From: Actinomycetota bacterium
GTDB taxonomy: Bacteria > Actinomycetota > Thermoleophilia > UBA2241
Direction: 5' to 3'
NCBI GenBank assembly: GCA_012719015.1
Contig: JAAYBE010000239.1
Span: 1-11,480, forward strand
DNA length: 11,480 bases
Position numbers and translations under genes: made by a program. The notes under the pieces are model-generated. The model worked only from the letters and a program-made list of their open reading frames with translations, made no database searches and was not told the DNA's origin. This document shows, piece by piece, positions 1-8,745 of this stretch (positions within the stretch are counted from its first letter, which is position 1; each line of letters starts with the position of its first letter).

Positions 1-1403
1 CAGGCGAGCCTGTCGGCGTAGACCAGCGCGACGTCGTCCCACCGGCCCTCCTGCGCGAGCCGCGCGGCCGGCAGGAGCGGGACGCCGCCCGTGGCGCACG
101 CGTCCGCCTCCGGCCCGGCGACCGTCCCGACGCCCGTGAGGCCCGCGCTCGCCGCCGGGACGGGGATGAGGAGCAGGCCGAGAGACTCGCGCAGGACCGC
201 CGCCACCGTGAGCAGCGCCTCGGTGTCGAGCGGCGCCCCGCCCCGGTCCACGTCGGTGAGGTAGCGGTGCATCTCGCCCACCAGGGCGAACAGCTCCCCG
301 ATCGCGGCGGCGGTGTTGAGGTCGTCGTCCATGCACTCGGCGAAGGCGAGACGCGCCGCCTCCGCGCGCAGGGCCAGGTCGGGACACTCGCCGCGCGCCG
401 TCGCGCGTCCGGCGTTGGCGACGCGGAAATCGATGTCGGCGAGCGCGCCGGCGAGCCGCTCGTGCGCCGCCTTCGCCTCGTCCAGCTTCGCGGTGCTGAA
501 CTCGAGCGGGCTGCGGTAGTGCGTGGTCAGGAAGTACGTCAGCACCGTCGCCGGCTCATAACGGTCGAGCACCTCGCGCAGCAGGAAGATGTTGCCCACG
601 CTCTTGGCCATCTTCTCGCCGCCGCTGCGGATCATGCCGTTGTGCATCCACACCTTGGCGAACGGCAGGCCGGCGGCCTCACTCTGGGCGATCTCGTTCT
701 CGTGGTGCGGGAAGATCAGGTCACGCCCGCCGCCGTGCACGTCGAACCCGGCGCCCAGGTAGCGGAGCCCCATCGCGGAGCACTCGATGTGCCAGCCGGG
801 CCGACCCTCGCCCCAGGGGCTCTCCCAGGAGGGCTCGCCCGGCTTGGCCGCCTTCCACACGGCGAAGTCGAGAGGATCGGCCTTGCCCGGCTCCGCGTCG
901 ATGCGCACGCCCTCCTCGAGCTCGTCGATGCGCTGGCCGCTGAGTTTGCCGTACTCACTGAAGCTGCGCACCTTGAAGTAGACGCTGCCGTCGGCCTCGT
1001 AAGCGTGACCGCGGTCGATGAGCTCGCGGACCAGGTCGATGATCTCGGCGATCGTCTCAGTGGCCTTGGGCTCCACGTCCGGCCGCGGGATGCCGAGACG
1101 GTCCGTGTCCTCGACGTAGGCGGCCGTATAGTGGTCGGCGACCGCCGCGGGGTCGCGGTCCTCCTCGTGCGCCTTGTTGATGATCTTGTCGTCCACGTCG
1201 GTGATGTTGGTGACCAGGGTCACGTCGAGACCGCGGTGCGCCAGCCACGAGCGCAGCACCGCGAAGGTGACGTAGGGCCGCGCGTTGCCGACGTGCACCA
1301 GGTTGTAGACCGTGGGGCCGCAGCAGTAGATGCCGGCCTTGCCGTGGTCCCGCGGCTCGAACGGCTCCTTCTGTTGGGTGAGTGAGTTGAAGAGGCGGAT
1401 CAC
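1..1403 (-). CDS. cysS: Cysteinyl-tRNA synthetase, C-terminus cut by window edge
   Basis: Cytoplasmic class I synthetase that charges tRNA-Cys with cysteine. I translated 467 codons on the minus strand from a GTG at 1403 and met no stop before the left edge. The signature parts are in order: a CCGPTVYN block (27-34) holding the first zinc cysteine (C28), the HIGH-type motif HVGN (37-40), the remaining zinc ligands C208, H233 and E237 (IECSAM and FPHHENEIAQSE blocks), and the KMSKS-type motif KMAKS (264-268). CysRS is normally about 460-500 residues, and the last readable residues (YADRLA) suggest only a few tens are missing. The start overlaps the gltX stop in a GTGA, so the two synthetases should be translationally coupled in one operon. 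Seen: motifs and overlap. Known: zinc-dependent cysteine selection in this family. Confidence 0.97.
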   Translation of the reverse strand, partial: MIRLFNSLTQQKEPFEPRDHGKAGIYCCGPTVYNLVHVGNARPYVTFAVLRSWLAHRGLDVTLVTNITDVDDKIINKAHEEDRDPAAVADHYTAAYVEDTDRLGIPRPDVEPKATETIAEIIDLVRELIDRGHAYEADGSVYFKVRSFSEYGKLSGQRIDELEEGVRIDAEPGKADPLDFAVWKAAKPGEPSWESPWGEGRPGWHIECSAMGLRYLGAGFDVHGGGRDLIFPHHENEIAQSEAAGLPFAKVWMHNGMIRSGGEKMAKSVGNIFLLREVLDRYEPATVLTYFLTTHYRSPLEFSTAKLDEAKAAHERLAGALADIDFRVANAGRATARGECPDLALRAEAARLAFAECMDDDLNTAAAIGELFALVGEMHRYLTDVDRGGAPLDTEALLTVAAVLRESLGLLLIPVPAASAGLTGVGTVAGPEADACATGGVPLLPAARLAQEGRWDDVALVYADRLA

Positions 1404-2848
1404 GACGGGTCTCCTGGCGTGGGGGTGGACTCACCGGGTCCGGTGAGGATGAGGTCGAGCCGCGCGAGGACGCTCGAGCGGTCGAGCGCCGCCAGAACGA
1501 AGGGGAGCTCGGGTCCGTGCTCCGCCGACGTCAGGGCGATGCGCAACGGCATGAGCAGTTCGCGGGCGGTGCAGCCCCGCGCCGTGCCCCAGGCGCGGTA
1601 GGCGGCGAGAAGATCGCGGGCGGCGGCGGGCGTGAGCCACTCCGGCGCTGCGGCGCGCAACGCACGGACGTGAGCGAGCTGGGCGGCGGCCGCGAGCGCA
1701 CGCGCCCGCAGGGCGTCCGGGGGCGGCGGCGGCGCGAGCACCTCCGCCGCCAGGGCCGGGGCGTCACCGTAGCGTACCAGCGACGGCTGGGCGGCGGCCG
1801 CGAGCGCCGCCGCCGCCTGTGGCGGCGTGCCCGCCGGCAGCCGCTCAGCGAAGCGGCGCCTGTGCTCGTCCGGCGCCAGCGCCATGATGCGCTCGTGATC
1901 GAGCCAGTCGAGCTTGGCCGCGTCGAACACGGCCGGGCTCGCCGACAGGCCGTCGAGGTCGAACTCACGGACGAGTCGGTCGAGGTCGAGCACCTCCTCC
2001 TCCCCGTGCGACCAGCCCAGCAGGGCGAGGTAGTTCACGATCGCCGCCGGCAGATAGCCGAGGTCGCGGAACTCGGCGACCGAGGTCGCTCCGTGACGCT
2101 TGCTGAGCTTGCCGCCGTCTGGAGCGAGCACCATCGAATGGTGCGCCCAGCTCGGCACAGGCCCGCCGAGGGCGATGAAGAGCAGCTGCTGGCGCGCCGT
2201 GTTGGTGAGATGGTCGTCGCCGCGGATCACGTGCGTGATCCCCATATCGCGGTCGTCGACCACGGTGGCGAAGTTGTAGCCCGGCGCGCCGTCCGAACGC
2301 ACGATGATGGGATCGCTCAGCGCCTCGGCGCCGATGACCACCCGTCCGCGGATGAGGTCGTCCACGACGACCTCGCCCGCGGGGACTCTGAAACGCAGCG
2401 CCGCGGGCTCGCCGGCGTCTGCCCGACGGCGCACCTCGTCGGCCGACAACGCCAGGCAGCGCCGGTCGTAGCGCGGCGTGCGTCCCTCCGCCAACGCCCG
2501 CCGCCGGAGGTCCTGCAGACGCTCCTCGGGACAGAAGCAGCGGTAAGCCTGACCGGATGCGAGCAGACCGTCCGCGGCCGCCCGCTGCCGCTCCGCCCGC
2601 TCGCTCTGCCGGTAGGGACCGAAGGGCCCGCCGACGTCCGGCCCCTCGTCCCACTCCAGACCGAGCCAGTGCAGGTCAGCCAGGATGCTCTCCTCCAGGG
2701 CGGCCCGGGAGCGCGCCGCGTCAGTGTCGTCGATGCGGAGGACGAACTTCCCCTCGTGGTGACGGGCGAACAGGTAGTTGTAGAGCGCAGTGCGCGCCGA
2801 GCCGATGTGGAGCGTACCGGTGGGGCTCGGCGCGAAGCGGACTCTCAC
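1400..2848 (-). CDS. gltX: Glutamyl-tRNA synthetase
   Basis: Class I synthetase that attaches glutamate to tRNA-Glu, and in organisms using the GatCAB route also to tRNA-Gln; the sequence alone does not show which type this is. It has 482 residues, a normal length. The N-terminus RFAPSPTGTLHIGSART carries the HIGH-type motif HIGS (14-17), and KLSKR (247-251) is the KMSKS-type loop. C104, C106 and C131 lie in the zinc-binding insert typical of bacterial GluRS; the fourth, histidine-type ligand of the E. coli enzyme is not obvious. The start is GTG at 2848, where the family motif begins immediately. It has no well-placed Shine-Dalgarno: the nearest GGAGG is about 26 bases upstream. The gene opens the gltX-cysS operon and is divergent from the decarboxylase gene. 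Confidence 0.97.
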   Translation of the reverse strand: MRVRFAPSPTGTLHIGSARTALYNYLFARHHEGKFVLRIDDTDAARSRAALEESILADLHWLGLEWDEGPDVGGPFGPYRQSERAERQRAAADGLLASGQAYRCFCPEERLQDLRRRALAEGRTPRYDRRCLALSADEVRRRADAGEPAALRFRVPAGEVVVDDLIRGRVVIGAEALSDPIIVRSDGAPGYNFATVVDDRDMGITHVIRGDDHLTNTARQQLLFIALGGPVPSWAHHSMVLAPDGGKLSKRHGATSVAEFRDLGYLPAAIVNYLALLGWSHGEEEVLDLDRLVREFDLDGLSASPAVFDAAKLDWLDHERIMALAPDEHRRRFAERLPAGTPPQAAAALAAAAQPSLVRYGDAPALAAEVLAPPPPPDALRARALAAAAQLAHVRALRAAAPEWLTPAAARDLLAAYRAWGTARGCTARELLMPLRIALTSAEHGPELPFVLAALDRSSVLARLDLILTGPGESTPTPGDPS

Positions 2849-2988
2849 TGTCTGGTTGAGGGTTATACTCTCTCCTCCAGCGGCCGAGATCCCCCTGCAA
2901 ACAGATCGAGTCTATCATCCCGCCTTGGTATGCTTGCGGGCACCGGCCGGCGCACCGCGCCCGGACCCCCGAGGCCACGGAGGAACAC
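2849..2988. promoter_or_regulatory. Divergent gltX / decarboxylase intergenic region
   Basis: These 140 bases are the only room for promoters of both divergent transcripts. The leftward -10 candidate is listed separately. Rightward, TATGCT at 2929-2934 could be a -10 for the decarboxylase, but no good -35 accompanies it. The region is too short for a T-box leader and I see no T-box core sequence. Confidence 0.4.
2862..2867 (-). promoter_or_regulatory. Candidate -10 element of the gltX-cysS operon
   Basis: On the minus strand the hexamer TATAAC lies 13 bases upstream of the gltX GTG. Transcription starting about 7 bases downstream would leave a leader of only about 6 bases, so the mRNA would be nearly leaderless, which agrees with the lack of a properly spaced Shine-Dalgarno. 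I see no convincing -35 hexamer 17-18 bases upstream. Confidence 0.45.
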
Positions 2989-4461
2989 GTGCCACACGAC
3001 CAGCGGGAGACGCCGTACCTGGACGCCACGCTGCGCTACCGCAGCACGGGATACACGCCGTTCCACACCCCCGGCCACAAGCTCGGCAAGGGCGCGCCGG
3101 ACGGACTGCGTCGGCTCATGGGCGACGCGGCCCTCGCCGTCGACCTCGCCATGGCCGGCGGCGTCGAGGACACGCGCGAGTCCACCCACCTCGTCAGGCT
3201 CGCCGAGGACTACGCCGCCGAAGCCTGGGGAGCAGACCGCGCCTGGTTCCTCGTCAACGGCTCCACCAGCGGCATCCACTCCCTCCTGCTCACCCTGTGC
3301 GGTCCGGGCGATGCCGTGATCGTGCCGCGCAACGCGCACAAGTCGCTCCTGGCGGGGCTCATCTTCACCGGGGCCACACCCGTCTACATGGAGCCGGTCA
3401 TCGACTCCGCCTGGGGCATCCCGCTCCAGGTGTCGAGCGAAGATGCGCGCGCGGCGATAGAGCGGGCACCGCACGCGAAGGCAGTGCTGGTCACCTCGCC
3501 GACCTACAACGGGCTGGGCGCGGATCTCTCCGCCATCGGCAGGCTCGCCCACGACGCCGGCATCCCTTTCGTGACCGACCAGGCGTGGGGCCCGCACCTG
3601 CGCTTCTGCCCCGAACTGCCGGTCGACGCCATGACGGCCGGCGCCGACGCCGCTGTGGTGAGCACCCACAAACTCATCAGCGGCCTCACACAGTCGTCGG
3701 TGCTGATGGCGCGCGGCGAGCGCATCAACCATGCGAGACTCGACACCATGGTGGGGCTCACGCAGAGCACGAGCCCGCAGGCGCTCGTGTATGCGAGCAT
3801 CGACGCGGCGCGGCAGCAGATGGCCGTGCACGGCGCGCGGCTCTGGCGCGGCGCCGCGGAGTTGGCCGAATGGGCGCGCGCCGAGATCCGCGCGCTCCCC
3901 GGCTTGCGCTGCCTCGGCACGGAAGTCCTGTCCCAGGGAGGCGTGGCCGAGTTCGATCCCACACGGCTCACCGTCTCGGCCTGCGACCTCGGCGTGAGCG
4001 GCTACCGGCTCGAGACGCTGTTGCGCGACGACTATCGTATCGCGGTAGAGGCGGCCGACTCCCTGAACGTGGTGCTCAACGTCACCTTCGGCGACCGGCG
4101 TGAGGACCTCGAGCTGCTGGTCGGCTCACTGCGCGACCTGGCGACGCGCCACGGAGACGCGGCCGGCAAGAGCGGCTCCGCCTGCTCCAGCCTCCTTGCC
4201 CGCACGCCGCGCTTCACCCGCCAGGTGCTGTCGCCGCGCGAGGCCGTGTTCGCGCCCACGGTGGCCAGACCCATCACCGAGTGCGCCGGCGAGGTGAGCG
4301 CCGAGATGGTCACGCCCTACCCGCCCGGTATCCCCGTCCTCGGACCGGGCGAGGAGATCTCGCCCGAGATCGTCACCTACCTGCGGGAGGCGGGCGGCGC
4401 AGGCCTCAAGGTGCACGGCCCCGAGGACCGCACGCTGGCCACACTCCGAGTGGTCGCCTGA
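2989..4461 (+). CDS. PLP-dependent Orn/Lys/Arg decarboxylase (SpeA/YaaO-like, short form)
   Basis: Fold-type I PLP enzyme that decarboxylates a basic amino acid. Arginine (to agmatine), lysine (to cadaverine) and ornithine (to putrescine) are all possible, and I cannot choose from sequence. It has 490 residues, the length of the short Bacillus SpeA/YaaO type without the N-terminal wing domain of the inducible E. coli enzymes. Visible motifs: FHTPGHK (25-31), RNAHKS (114-119), TDQAWG (196-201, where the Asp contacts the PLP ring nitrogen; often DEAHG in other members) and STHK (225-228), in which K228 should form the Schiff base with PLP. The C-terminal domain is complete. The start is GTG at 2989, with GGAGGA at 2979-2984 as ribosome binding site. 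It is divergent from gltX and converges on pyrE with only 22 bases between stops. Confidence 0.9.
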   Translation: MPHDQRETPYLDATLRYRSTGYTPFHTPGHKLGKGAPDGLRRLMGDAALAVDLAMAGGVEDTRESTHLVRLAEDYAAEAWGADRAWFLVNGSTSGIHSLLLTLCGPGDAVIVPRNAHKSLLAGLIFTGATPVYMEPVIDSAWGIPLQVSSEDARAAIERAPHAKAVLVTSPTYNGLGADLSAIGRLAHDAGIPFVTDQAWGPHLRFCPELPVDAMTAGADAAVVSTHKLISGLTQSSVLMARGERINHARLDTMVGLTQSTSPQALVYASIDAARQQMAVHGARLWRGAAELAEWARAEIRALPGLRCLGTEVLSQGGVAEFDPTRLTVSACDLGVSGYRLETLLRDDYRIAVEAADSLNVVLNVTFGDRREDLELLVGSLRDLATRHGDAAGKSGSACSSLLARTPRFTRQVLSPREAVFAPTVARPITECAGEVSAEMVTPYPPGIPVLGPGEEISPEIVTYLREAGGAGLKVHGPEDRTLATLRVVA

Positions 4462-4483
4462 CGCCCGCGCGCGGCACCGCCGT

Positions 4484-5065
4484 TCAGCCGGGCCTCTTGA
4501 TCCCGAGCGAGGTGGCCGTGAACAACGGGTCCAGGACGAGGCCGGCGGCCTCGATCTGGTCACGGCCGCCCTCCTCGCGGTCGACCACGCAGATGAGGGC
4601 GCCCACTTCCAGGTCGGCCGCGCGCAGCTTCTCGGCGGCCATGAGCGCGGCGCCGCCCGACGTGACCACGTCCTCCACCATCACCACCCTCTGCCCCGGC
4701 TCGGCCGTACCCTCCATGGCCTTGTCGGTGCCGTAGCCCTTGGCGTCCTTGCGCACGATGAGGAACGGCTTGCCGCTGGCGAGCGACACGGCGGTGACGA
4801 TGGCGACGGCGCCGAGCTCAGGTCCGGCGAGCAGGTCGAACGGCTCGTACGCCGGGAGCTTGGCGGCGATGCCGGCGGCGATGTCGCGCAGCAGGTCCGG
4901 ACGCGTAGAAAAGAGGTACTTGTCCAGGTAGAACCTGCTACGCCGGCCCGAACGGAGGACGAAATCGCCCTCGAGGTAACTGGCCTCGAGCAGGCGCCGG
5001 CCGAGATCCCGGAGCGGCGCCCCCTCATCCCGCTGTCCGCCGGCTTCGCTGCGCTGGTCGTTCAC
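4484..5065 (-). CDS. pyrE: Orotate phosphoribosyltransferase
   Basis: Transfers orotate onto PRPP to make orotidine 5'-phosphate in de novo pyrimidine synthesis, in the cytoplasm as a dimer. It has 193 residues, a typical length. The PRPP-binding signature is at 127-139 (VVMVEDVVTSGGA). The family N-terminal block FVLRSGRRSRFYLDKY is at 35-50, and the flexible catalytic loop VRKDAKGYGTDK at 104-115. The first 18 or so residues are polar and lie before the conserved part. GTG at 5065 is chosen because GGAG lies 4 bases upstream on the minus strand. It follows tldE after 64 bases and no other pyr gene is in the window, so it may be transcribed with tldDE or separately. Confidence 0.93.
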   Translation of the reverse strand: MNDQRSEAGGQRDEGAPLRDLGRRLLEASYLEGDFVLRSGRRSRFYLDKYLFSTRPDLLRDIAAGIAAKLPAYEPFDLLAGPELGAVAIVTAVSLASGKPFLIVRKDAKGYGTDKAMEGTAEPGQRVVMVEDVVTSGGAALMAAEKLRAADLEVGALICVVDREEGGRDQIEAAGLVLDPLFTATSLGIKRPG

Positions 5066-5103
5066 GGCGCTCCCTTCGGTCGCTGCGGCGGACGCGTCGC
5101 GAC

Positions 5104-5121
5104 GTGGCGGGAGGCCGCCAC
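5104..5121. other. Small hairpin between tldE and pyrE
   Basis: A perfect 7-base-pair inverted repeat, GTGGCGG and CCGCCAC, around a 4-base loop sits in the 64-base gap between tldE and pyrE. There is no T-tract, so it is not a clear intrinsic terminator. It could attenuate read-through or mean nothing in such G+C-rich DNA. Confidence 0.35.
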
Positions 5122-5129
5122 CGGCCGCG

Positions 5130-6470
5130 TCACGTGCCGCCGACGGTCATGCCGTCGATGACCACCGACGGCGTGTGGATGCTGCCCGCCGGCACCCAGC
5201 GTGCATCGTCGCCGAGCGCCCTGACACCGGTGAGCATGCCGACGATGTCGCCCGCCAGGGTGACCTCGCGGACCGGCGTGGTGAACTCGCCGTCCTCGAT
5301 GAGGATGCCGCTGATACCCACCGAGAACTCCCCCGAGACGGGGTTGGCGCCGGAGTGGATACCGACCGCGTCTGTGACCAGGACGCCCTTCTCCACGCCG
5401 GCGACGATCTCGTCCAGCGGCGTCGTCGGCCCGGCCACCACCAGGTTGCTCGGGCTCACCCGCGGCAGGCCGGAGTAGCCGCCGCGCATGCCGTTGCCGG
5501 TACTGGCGAGACCCGCCTTGCGCGCGGTGTACGTGTCGTGGAGGAAGCCCTGGAGCACGCCGCCGGCGATCAGCGGCGTACGGGCGCTCGGGACTCCCTC
5601 GCCGTCGAACGGGGCGCTGTCCGGTCCGTCGGGCAGCGTGCCGTCGTCGACCAGCTCGAGCAGGTCCCCCGCGACCCTCTCTCCCTCGCGCCCCGCGAAG
5701 AGCGAGCGGCCCTTCTGAACGGCGTCGGCGGTGAGCGCGCTGCTGAGCACGCCGAAGAAGGCCGCCGAGACGAAGGGGTCGAGGATCACCGGCGCCCGCA
5801 TCGACGGGCACTTGCGTGCTCCGAGCAGGCGCGCGGCGCGGCCGGCGGCCTCCGCGCCCACGGCCCGCGGGTCGAGGTCCTCGAGGGCACGGCCCACGCC
5901 ATAGGAGTAGCCGGTCTCGACCTGTCCCCCCTCCTCGGCGAGGACGTAGGCGAACGCGTAGCACTGGCCGGCGCGGTAACTCCTGCGCACGCCGGCCGTG
6001 CTGACGATGAACACCTCGCCGTCGCCGTCGGCGTACAGCGTGTCCTCGACGAGCTTGACGCGCCGGTCGGCGGCCAGCGCCGCTGCCTCCACCTCGAGCG
6101 CAACGGCGATGCGCTGCGCGTCGGTGGCGGCGGCCAGCCGGGAGTCGTAAGGGCGCACGTCCGCCGGCTCGCCCTGCGGCCGCGGCAGCGCCATGTACTC
6201 GTCCGCGTCGCTGACCGCGACGTTGTCGAGGGCGCGCCGCACGAGGTCGTCGAGCGCGTCCTCCGAGAGGTCCGAGGTGTAGGCGTGACCCACCGCTCCG
6301 TCGCGGAACACGCGCAGGCCCACGCCGCGCCTCCGGGCCGCCGTGAGCTGCTCCACCTCCTGGCGGAAGACCTTGATGCGTCGCGAGGTGGAGCGCTCGC
6401 CGAACACCTCGACGTCCACCGCGCCCTGTCGGCGCGCCCGCTCGAGCACTGCGTCCAGGACGGGGAACAT
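5130..6470 (-). CDS. tldE: TldE/PmbA family protein, partner subunit of the TldD/TldE protease
   Basis: Non-catalytic partner of TldD. In E. coli the TldD/TldE heterodimer is a metalloprotease that trims unfolded peptides, removes the microcin B17 leader, and helps degrade the antitoxin CcdA. It has 446 residues, a normal length. Family features seen: the start MFPVLDAVLERARRQG, the central ARKCPSMRAPVILDP block, the GNGMRGGYSGLPRVSPSN segment, and the C-terminal GILIEDGEFTTPVREVTLAG segment. As expected for TldE, there is no HExxxH zinc motif. The ATG at 6470 shares one base with the tldD stop (TGATG), so subunit synthesis is coupled. A longer open reading frame continues upstream, but that part only shadows tldD. 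Confidence 0.92.
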   Translation of the reverse strand: MFPVLDAVLERARRQGAVDVEVFGERSTSRRIKVFRQEVEQLTAARRRGVGLRVFRDGAVGHAYTSDLSEDALDDLVRRALDNVAVSDADEYMALPRPQGEPADVRPYDSRLAAATDAQRIAVALEVEAAALAADRRVKLVEDTLYADGDGEVFIVSTAGVRRSYRAGQCYAFAYVLAEEGGQVETGYSYGVGRALEDLDPRAVGAEAAGRAARLLGARKCPSMRAPVILDPFVSAAFFGVLSSALTADAVQKGRSLFAGREGERVAGDLLELVDDGTLPDGPDSAPFDGEGVPSARTPLIAGGVLQGFLHDTYTARKAGLASTGNGMRGGYSGLPRVSPSNLVVAGPTTPLDEIVAGVEKGVLVTDAVGIHSGANPVSGEFSVGISGILIEDGEFTTPVREVTLAGDIVGMLTGVRALGDDARWVPAGSIHTPSVVIDGMTVGGT

Positions 6471-7873
6471 CAGCCCGTCCCTCCCACGGTCATCTCGGCG
6501 ATGCGCAGCGTCGCCTGGCCCGTACCCACCGGGACCCCCTGGCCGTCCTTGCCGCAGATGCCGGTCTTGACCTCGAAGTCGCCGGCGATCATGTCGATCT
6601 TCATGAGGATGTCGATGCCGTTGCCGACCAGGGTCGCACCACGCAGCGGCGCGGTGATCTTGCCGTCCTCGATGAGATAGCCCTCCGCGACACCGAAGAC
6701 GAAGTTGCCGCTGGCCGGCTCCACCTGTCCGCCGGCCAGGCTCTTGGCGTAGAAACCGCGCCGCGTGGCCGCGATGATCTCCTCCGGCGTCGAACGGCCC
6801 GGAGCGATGTAAGTGGTGGTCATCCGCGGGATGGGGATGTGCCGGTACGATTGACGCCGCCCGTTGCCGGTGGGGGCGGCGCCGGCCTCCCTGGCACGCA
6901 GCCGGTCGTAGAGATACCCGGCGAGCCTGCCCTCCTCGATGACCAGCGTCTTCTGCGTGGGGACGCCCTCGTCGTCGAACGCCTGCGAGCCCCATCCGTT
7001 GGTGATGGAGCCCTCGTCGTAGGCGCTCACGATCGGCGCCGCCACCACTGCGCCCATCTTGCCGGCGTAGATGCTGGCGCCCTTGGCGACGGCGTCGGCC
7101 TCGAGGCCGTGCCCACATGCTTCGTGGAAGAGGGTGCCGCCGAACCCGTTGCCCAGCACCACGGGCATGGCGCCCACGGGCGCCGGCCGGCTGTCCAGCA
7201 TGGTGCGGGCTTTGTCGGCGGCCGTGCGCGCCACGCCTCGGGCGCCCTCCTCGTCCACGAGTTCGAGCCCGGCGCTGCCGCCCACGGCCTCGTGGCCGGT
7301 CTGGATCACATCGCCGCGCCGGGCCACGACCTGCGCCGTGAACCGCGTCCGCGTGCGATCGTCGTAGACGAGGTCACCGAGCGAGTTGGCGATCAGCACC
7401 CGCTGACGTGTGTCGCCGTAGCCGATGACGGCCTGGACGATCTCGCCGGAGACCGACCGTGCGGCCTCGTCTCCGGCCCGGACCAGCGCCGCTTTGTCGG
7501 CGGCGCCGACCTCGGCCGGCGGCGTGAGCACGGGATGCTTCTCAGGGGCGCTGAAGACGGCGCCGAGGTCGACGATCGAGACGCCGTCGGCGCCTGACGA
7601 CACGGCGGCGGCCACGGCATCGGCGGCAGCCGTGAGCCCGGCCTCATCGACGGCGTCGCTGTAGGCGTAGTATGTGCGTTCGCCTGCGAGCAGACGGACC
7701 GCGGCCCCGCTCTCGCGGCCGCCGCTGGTCTGCTCGATACGTCCGTCCTCGAGCCGCAACCCCAGACTCTCGCGGTCCTCCACGAAGACCTCGGCGAAAT
7801 CGCCGCCGCGGCGCAGCGCCCGACCGATGGTCGTGCGCAGCAACGCGGTGTCGAAGGACTCCACATCCATCAT
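6470..7873 (-). CDS. tldD: TldD zinc metalloprotease
   Basis: Catalytic subunit of the TldD/TldE peptidase. The zinc motif HEACGH is at 250-255 (H250 and H255 as ligands, E251 as catalytic base), and C440 in the TGICGKDGQG segment matches the third ligand known from E. coli TldD. Other family blocks are GNGFGGTLFHE (241-251) and the C-terminal GKITAPLRGATLVGNG. The total of 467 residues from ATG 7873 is a normal length. A second ATG at 7870 is better spaced from the upstream GGGAG and may be the true start; the difference is one residue. It is cotranscribed with tldE. I see no precursor peptide gene nearby, so the substrate is unknown and a general peptide-clearing role is the default. Confidence 0.94.
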   Translation of the reverse strand: MMDVESFDTALLRTTIGRALRRGGDFAEVFVEDRESLGLRLEDGRIEQTSGGRESGAAVRLLAGERTYYAYSDAVDEAGLTAAADAVAAAVSSGADGVSIVDLGAVFSAPEKHPVLTPPAEVGAADKAALVRAGDEAARSVSGEIVQAVIGYGDTRQRVLIANSLGDLVYDDRTRTRFTAQVVARRGDVIQTGHEAVGGSAGLELVDEEGARGVARTAADKARTMLDSRPAPVGAMPVVLGNGFGGTLFHEACGHGLEADAVAKGASIYAGKMGAVVAAPIVSAYDEGSITNGWGSQAFDDEGVPTQKTLVIEEGRLAGYLYDRLRAREAGAAPTGNGRRQSYRHIPIPRMTTTYIAPGRSTPEEIIAATRRGFYAKSLAGGQVEPASGNFVFGVAEGYLIEDGKITAPLRGATLVGNGIDILMKIDMIAGDFEVKTGICGKDGQGVPVGTGQATLRIAEMTVGGTG

Positions 7874-7975
7874 GCGTCTCCCACGGACCCGTCACGGATG
7901 CCCGCCTGGGCCGTCAGGGCGGTACCCTCCTCGTGCGCCTGCGTCCGTACAACAGTACCCGGCCGCACGTCCCTC

Positions 7976-8683
7976 TCACTCCCCCGCCGCGACGAACGAG
8001 CACCGCAGCTCACACCGATCGTCCCCACGGCTGATGCGGGCGGCTCCCGAATCGACGGCCAGCCGTCCGAGGCCCGCCGTGATCACCTCGAGGATGCCCT
8101 CCAGGAAGGCCCGGTGCATCGCACAGACGAGATCCGGGTCGGCGCCGGAGAGCTCGCGGAAGCTGCAGTTCTTGACCAGCACGCTGATCCCGCCAGCGCT
8201 CCACGTCACCTCCGGCAGCAGGCCCTGCTCCTCGGCCACGGATGCGACCAGAGCCGTGACGGTCTCCGGGTCGGTGGGCAGGTCGGCGTCGGCTGCCAGC
8301 TTGCGCCGCCCCTCGGTCGCCCCCGCCTCGCGGCACACCCGCAGCGCATCCGCCCGCGTGCCGCCGGCGGCGAGCGCCTCCAGCGCCAGACGTGAGAGGA
8401 GCTCATACCGGCGCGGGGGGAAGCCGAACGAGACGACGAGATCGCTCAGCCGGTACAGCTTCGCCGGCCGGCCGCCTCCGGCGCCTCTTCGGAGACCGGT
8501 GACCAGATACCCCGCCTGCTCCAGCTTGCCGAGGTGCATGCGTGCCACGTTGGGATGCAGCCCGAACGCGGCCGCCACATCCGCGACCGTGAGATCGGTC
8601 GACGGCCTCTCGGTGATCCAGCGGTAGATGCGGTAGCGGGTGTCGTCGGCGAGGACGGCCGACAGCTCGTGGTCCCGGTCCAC
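7976..8683 (-). CDS. Winged-helix (ArsR/SufR-like) regulator with cysteine-rich C-terminal domain
   Basis: DNA-binding regulator of 235 residues. Residues about 10-80 form a winged helix: LTVADVAAAFGLHPNVARMH is helix-turn-helix-like and the wing ends GRPAKLYRLS, as in the predicted ArsR-type/SufR group (COG2345-like). The C-terminal half has a KNCSF segment and cysteines at 173, 187, 224 and 228 (NC-X13-C-X36-C-X3-C). SufR-type proteins use cysteines in this region to hold an Fe-S cluster, so an iron-sulfur or redox signal is plausible, but the spacing is not the classical SufR pattern as I remember it. The start is GTG at 8683 with GGAGG upstream. It lies between an osmC-like gene and tldD, with its own promoter. 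No suf genes are visible, so I give no gene symbol. Confidence 0.8.
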   Translation of the reverse strand: MDRDHELSAVLADDTRYRIYRWITERPSTDLTVADVAAAFGLHPNVARMHLGKLEQAGYLVTGLRRGAGGGRPAKLYRLSDLVVSFGFPPRRYELLSRLALEALAAGGTRADALRVCREAGATEGRRKLAADADLPTDPETVTALVASVAEEQGLLPEVTWSAGGISVLVKNCSFRELSGADPDLVCAMHRAFLEGILEVITAGLGRLAVDSGAARISRGDDRCELRCSFVAAGE

Positions 8684-8715
8684 GTGCTCTCCCTCCGGTT
8701 CGGACGGTCCTCGCG

Positions 8716-8745
8716 ATACTACCGCCCCGCTGCTTCTCCTGTAAA
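8716..8745 (-). promoter_or_regulatory. Candidate promoter of the winged-helix regulator
   Basis: On the minus strand TTTACA (8740-8745) and TAGTAT (8716-8721) are separated by 18 bases and lie upstream of the regulator's GTG at 8683. The match to the vegetative -35/-10 consensus is fair (TTTACA 5/6, TAGTAT 4/6). Confidence 0.55.

Noticed and set aside
1517..3319. A 600-codon plus-strand open frame, and similar long frames at 267-1385, 5175-6680 and 9174-10181 (minus)
   Set aside because: They lie opposite or out of frame with clearly recognised genes, have arginine/alanine-rich compositions with no family motifs, and are expected in DNA this rich in G+C.
4462..4483. CCGCGCGCGG palindrome between the convergent decarboxylase and pyrE genes
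   Set aside because: The gap is only 22 bases and the palindrome is self-complementary without a loop or T-tract, so a terminator call is not supported.
6471..7118. Longer tldE beginning inside tldD
   Set aside because: The extra residues are a shifted reading of tldD; the conserved TldE start is MFPVLDAV at 6470, coupled by TGATG.
7874..7975. Short repeats (two GTAC copies and GC-rich partial stems) before tldD
   Set aside because: Pairing is weak or interrupted, and no promoter hexamer pair is convincing, so I list no site.
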